In this document: positions 6,491 through 7,560 of the stretch, piece after piece
Layout of the letters: each line of letters begins with the position of its first letter
Position numbering within the stretch: position 1 is the stretch's first letter
Program-made: the position numbers and the translations under genes
Origin: DATKEG01 sp035544515
GTDB lineage: Bacteria; Acidobacteriota; Vicinamibacteria; Fen-336
DNA: 7,560 bases
Assembly: GCA_035544515.1 (NCBI GenBank)
Contig: DATKEG010000229.1
Span: forward strand, 1-7,560
Reading direction: 5' to 3'
The notes under the pieces: generated by a model
Seen by the model: only the letters and a program-made list of their open reading frames with translations
The model's database searches: none
What the model was told of the DNA's origin: nothing

Positions 6491-6507
6491 GTGGTCATTG
6501 TGACCAC
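6491..6507. promoter_or_regulatory. Perfect palindrome, probable antitoxin operator
   Basis: GTGGTCA-TTG-TGACCAC is a perfect inverted repeat with 7-base arms and a 3-base centre, directly abutting the ATG of the decayed antitoxin. Phd/YefM antitoxins repress their own operons through short palindromes near the start codon, so this is the expected place for the operator. No Shine-Dalgarno or convincing -10/-35 boxes are visible next to it. As RNA it would also form a short hairpin, but with no T run it is a poor terminator for the gene ending at 6545. Confidence 0.55.
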
Positions 6508-6544
6508 TTGCTGGGGTGCGTCACGGGCCCCGTCTCGAGCCGAT

Positions 6545-7543
6545 TCACGCCCCGAAGCCGTGCTGGCGGCGGTGGTGCGGGCCGTCGAACGACTGCGCGG
6601 ACTTGAACAGCTCGAACCGGCCGTCGCCCGCCACCTCGCGCACCCGGTCGAGCAGCGCCGTCCGCTCGGCGTCCGACATCGGCTTGAAGCCGCGGGCCAG
6701 GGCGACGTTCTCCGCGAGCTGCTCCAGGCTCGTCATGCCCACCACCTGCGAGGCCACGGGCTGGCTCAGCGCGTAACGGTAGGCTTCCCCCGCCGTCAGC
6801 CCGGCGCCGCGCGCGATCCCGTCGCCGCCGCCGAAGCCCTTCATGCCGATGACGCCCACGTTTTTCTGCAGGCAGACCGGCACCACCTCCTTCTGGAAGC
6901 TCCGGTAGTGCGCGTCGAGCACGTTGATGGGCATCAGCGCCGCGTCCCAGTCGTGGGGCTTCCCGAGCATCTTGAGGTGGATCCGCGGGTCCTTGTGCCC
7001 CGTGAACCCGATGAAGCGCACCTTGCCGGCCTTCTGCGCCTCCCGGGCCGCCTTGATGCCGCCCTTCTCGAACACCCAGTCCGGGTCGTTGTCGTAGACC
7101 ATCTCGTGGAACTGCCAGAGGTCGATGCGGTCCGTGCGCAACCGGCGCAGGCTGTCCTCCAGGCAGCGCATGGATCCGGCGTAATCGCGCTCGCAGTTCT
7201 TCGTCATGACGAACGCCTTGTCCCGCCGGCCCTCGAGGCCCCGGCCCATCAGCTCCTCCGAGCGGCCGTCGTGGTAGTCCCAGCAGTTGTCCATGAAGGT
7301 CATGCCCTCGTCGATCGCGGTCTGCACCAGCCGGACCGCGGCCGCGTCGTCCTTGATCGAGCCCAGATGCCAGCCGCCCAGGCACAGTATCGAGACCCGC
7401 TGCCCGGTGCGGCCCAGCACCCGCGTGGGCAGGCCGGTGGCGGACGGCGAGCTTTGCTGGGCGAGGACGTTCTCGGCCAGGGCGGCGAGCGTGGCTCCCG
7501 CCGCCGCCTGCTTGAGGAACTCCCGACGGGTGGTCTCTTCCAT
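6545..7543 (-). CDS. Aldo/keto reductase with Tat signal peptide
   Basis: This 332-residue protein is probably exported. Residues 5-29 (TTRREFLKQ, then an alanine-rich stretch ending LAENVLA) form a complete twin-arginine signal with a VLA-type cleavage site near residue 28. The mature part starts with the usual LPTRVLGRTGQRVSILCLGGWHLG strand pair, written here in two pieces: LPTRVLGRTG (38-47) and VSILCLGGWHLG (50-61). The catalytic tetrad is complete: Asp85 and Tyr90 (MDNCWDYHDGRSEE), Lys115 (FVMTK) and His146 (DLWQFHEM). VVGMTSLEQLAENV (267-280) is the C-terminal cofactor loop. The start ATG 7543 has GGAGG 6 bases upstream. Tat export of an NAD(P)-dependent enzyme implies folding with cofactor in the cytosol, or retention at the membrane; homologues with such leaders occur in Planctomycetes, Acidobacteria and relatives. 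It lies upstream of the four-gene cluster on the same strand, 330 bp away, so a functional link is plausible but not shown. The substrate is unknown. Confidence 0.94.
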   Translation of the reverse strand: MEETTRREFLKQAAAGATLAALAENVLAQQSSPSATGLPTRVLGRTGQRVSILCLGGWHLGSIKDDAAAVRLVQTAIDEGMTFMDNCWDYHDGRSEELMGRGLEGRRDKAFVMTKNCERDYAGSMRCLEDSLRRLRTDRIDLWQFHEMVYDNDPDWVFEKGGIKAAREAQKAGKVRFIGFTGHKDPRIHLKMLGKPHDWDAALMPINVLDAHYRSFQKEVVPVCLQKNVGVIGMKGFGGGDGIARGAGLTAGEAYRYALSQPVASQVVGMTSLEQLAENVALARGFKPMSDAERTALLDRVREVAGDGRFELFKSAQSFDGPHHRRQHGFGA

Positions 7544-7547
7544 GACA

Positions 7548-7554
7548 CCCCTCC
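7548..7554 (-). promoter_or_regulatory. Shine-Dalgarno site of the Tat aldo/keto reductase
   Basis: On the - strand GGAGGGG lies immediately upstream of the ATG at 7543, with 6 bases between GGAGG and the start codon. It supports that start, which also places the twin-arginine pair at residues 6-7. The promoter lies beyond the right edge of the window. Confidence 0.75.
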
Positions 7555-7560
7555 GTGATT

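Noticed and set aside
6431..7558. 375-residue + strand open frame opposite the Tat aldo/keto reductase
   Set aside because: Antisense shadow of a gene with an intact signal peptide, active site and Shine-Dalgarno.

Overview
The window is very GC-rich (about 70 % by eye). Codon third positions are mostly G or C, so long stop-free frames run antisense to real genes and had to be discounted. Three of the predicted enzymes begin with a twin-arginine (RRxFLK/R-type) leader. This suits a high-GC, Gram-negative-type soil or sediment bacterium, for example Rokubacteria/Methylomirabilota-like, Acidobacteria or a deltaproteobacterial lineage. That placement is inference; no marker gene is present.

Layout, left to right. 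(1) Positions 2-1198, + strand: the C-terminal three quarters of a sodium:solute symporter, cut by the window edge. (2) Positions 1201-1359: a long imperfect palindrome that fills almost exactly the gap between two convergent genes. (3) Positions 1359-6214, - strand: four tightly packed genes transcribed leftwards. In transcription order they are a divergent Nramp-like membrane transporter, a Tat-leader xylose-isomerase-like TIM-barrel protein (sugar phosphate isomerase/epimerase family), a Tat-leader enolase-superfamily protein, and a cytosolic aldo/keto reductase. The second and third overlap by 4 bp (GTGA). (4) Positions 6215-6544: 330 bp without an intact gene. It holds a decayed Phd/YefM-type antitoxin (6255-6490) with no toxin beside it, preceded by a perfect 7-3-7 palindrome (6491-6507) that resembles an antitoxin operator. 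(5) Positions 6545-7543, - strand: a second aldo/keto reductase, this one with a complete Tat signal peptide.

The cluster looks like an uncharacterised catabolic module for a sugar, sugar acid or polyol. It has an enolase-superfamily enzyme (proton abstraction next to a carboxylate), a TIM-barrel isomerase/epimerase, two NAD(P)H-type aldo/keto reductases and one or two transporters. No enzyme can be assigned a substrate from sequence alone. There are no tRNA, rRNA, CRISPR or IS genes. The features most worth a second look are the palindromic element, the antitoxin fossil with its retained operator-like site, and the Nramp-like transporter that lacks the metal-binding motifs.
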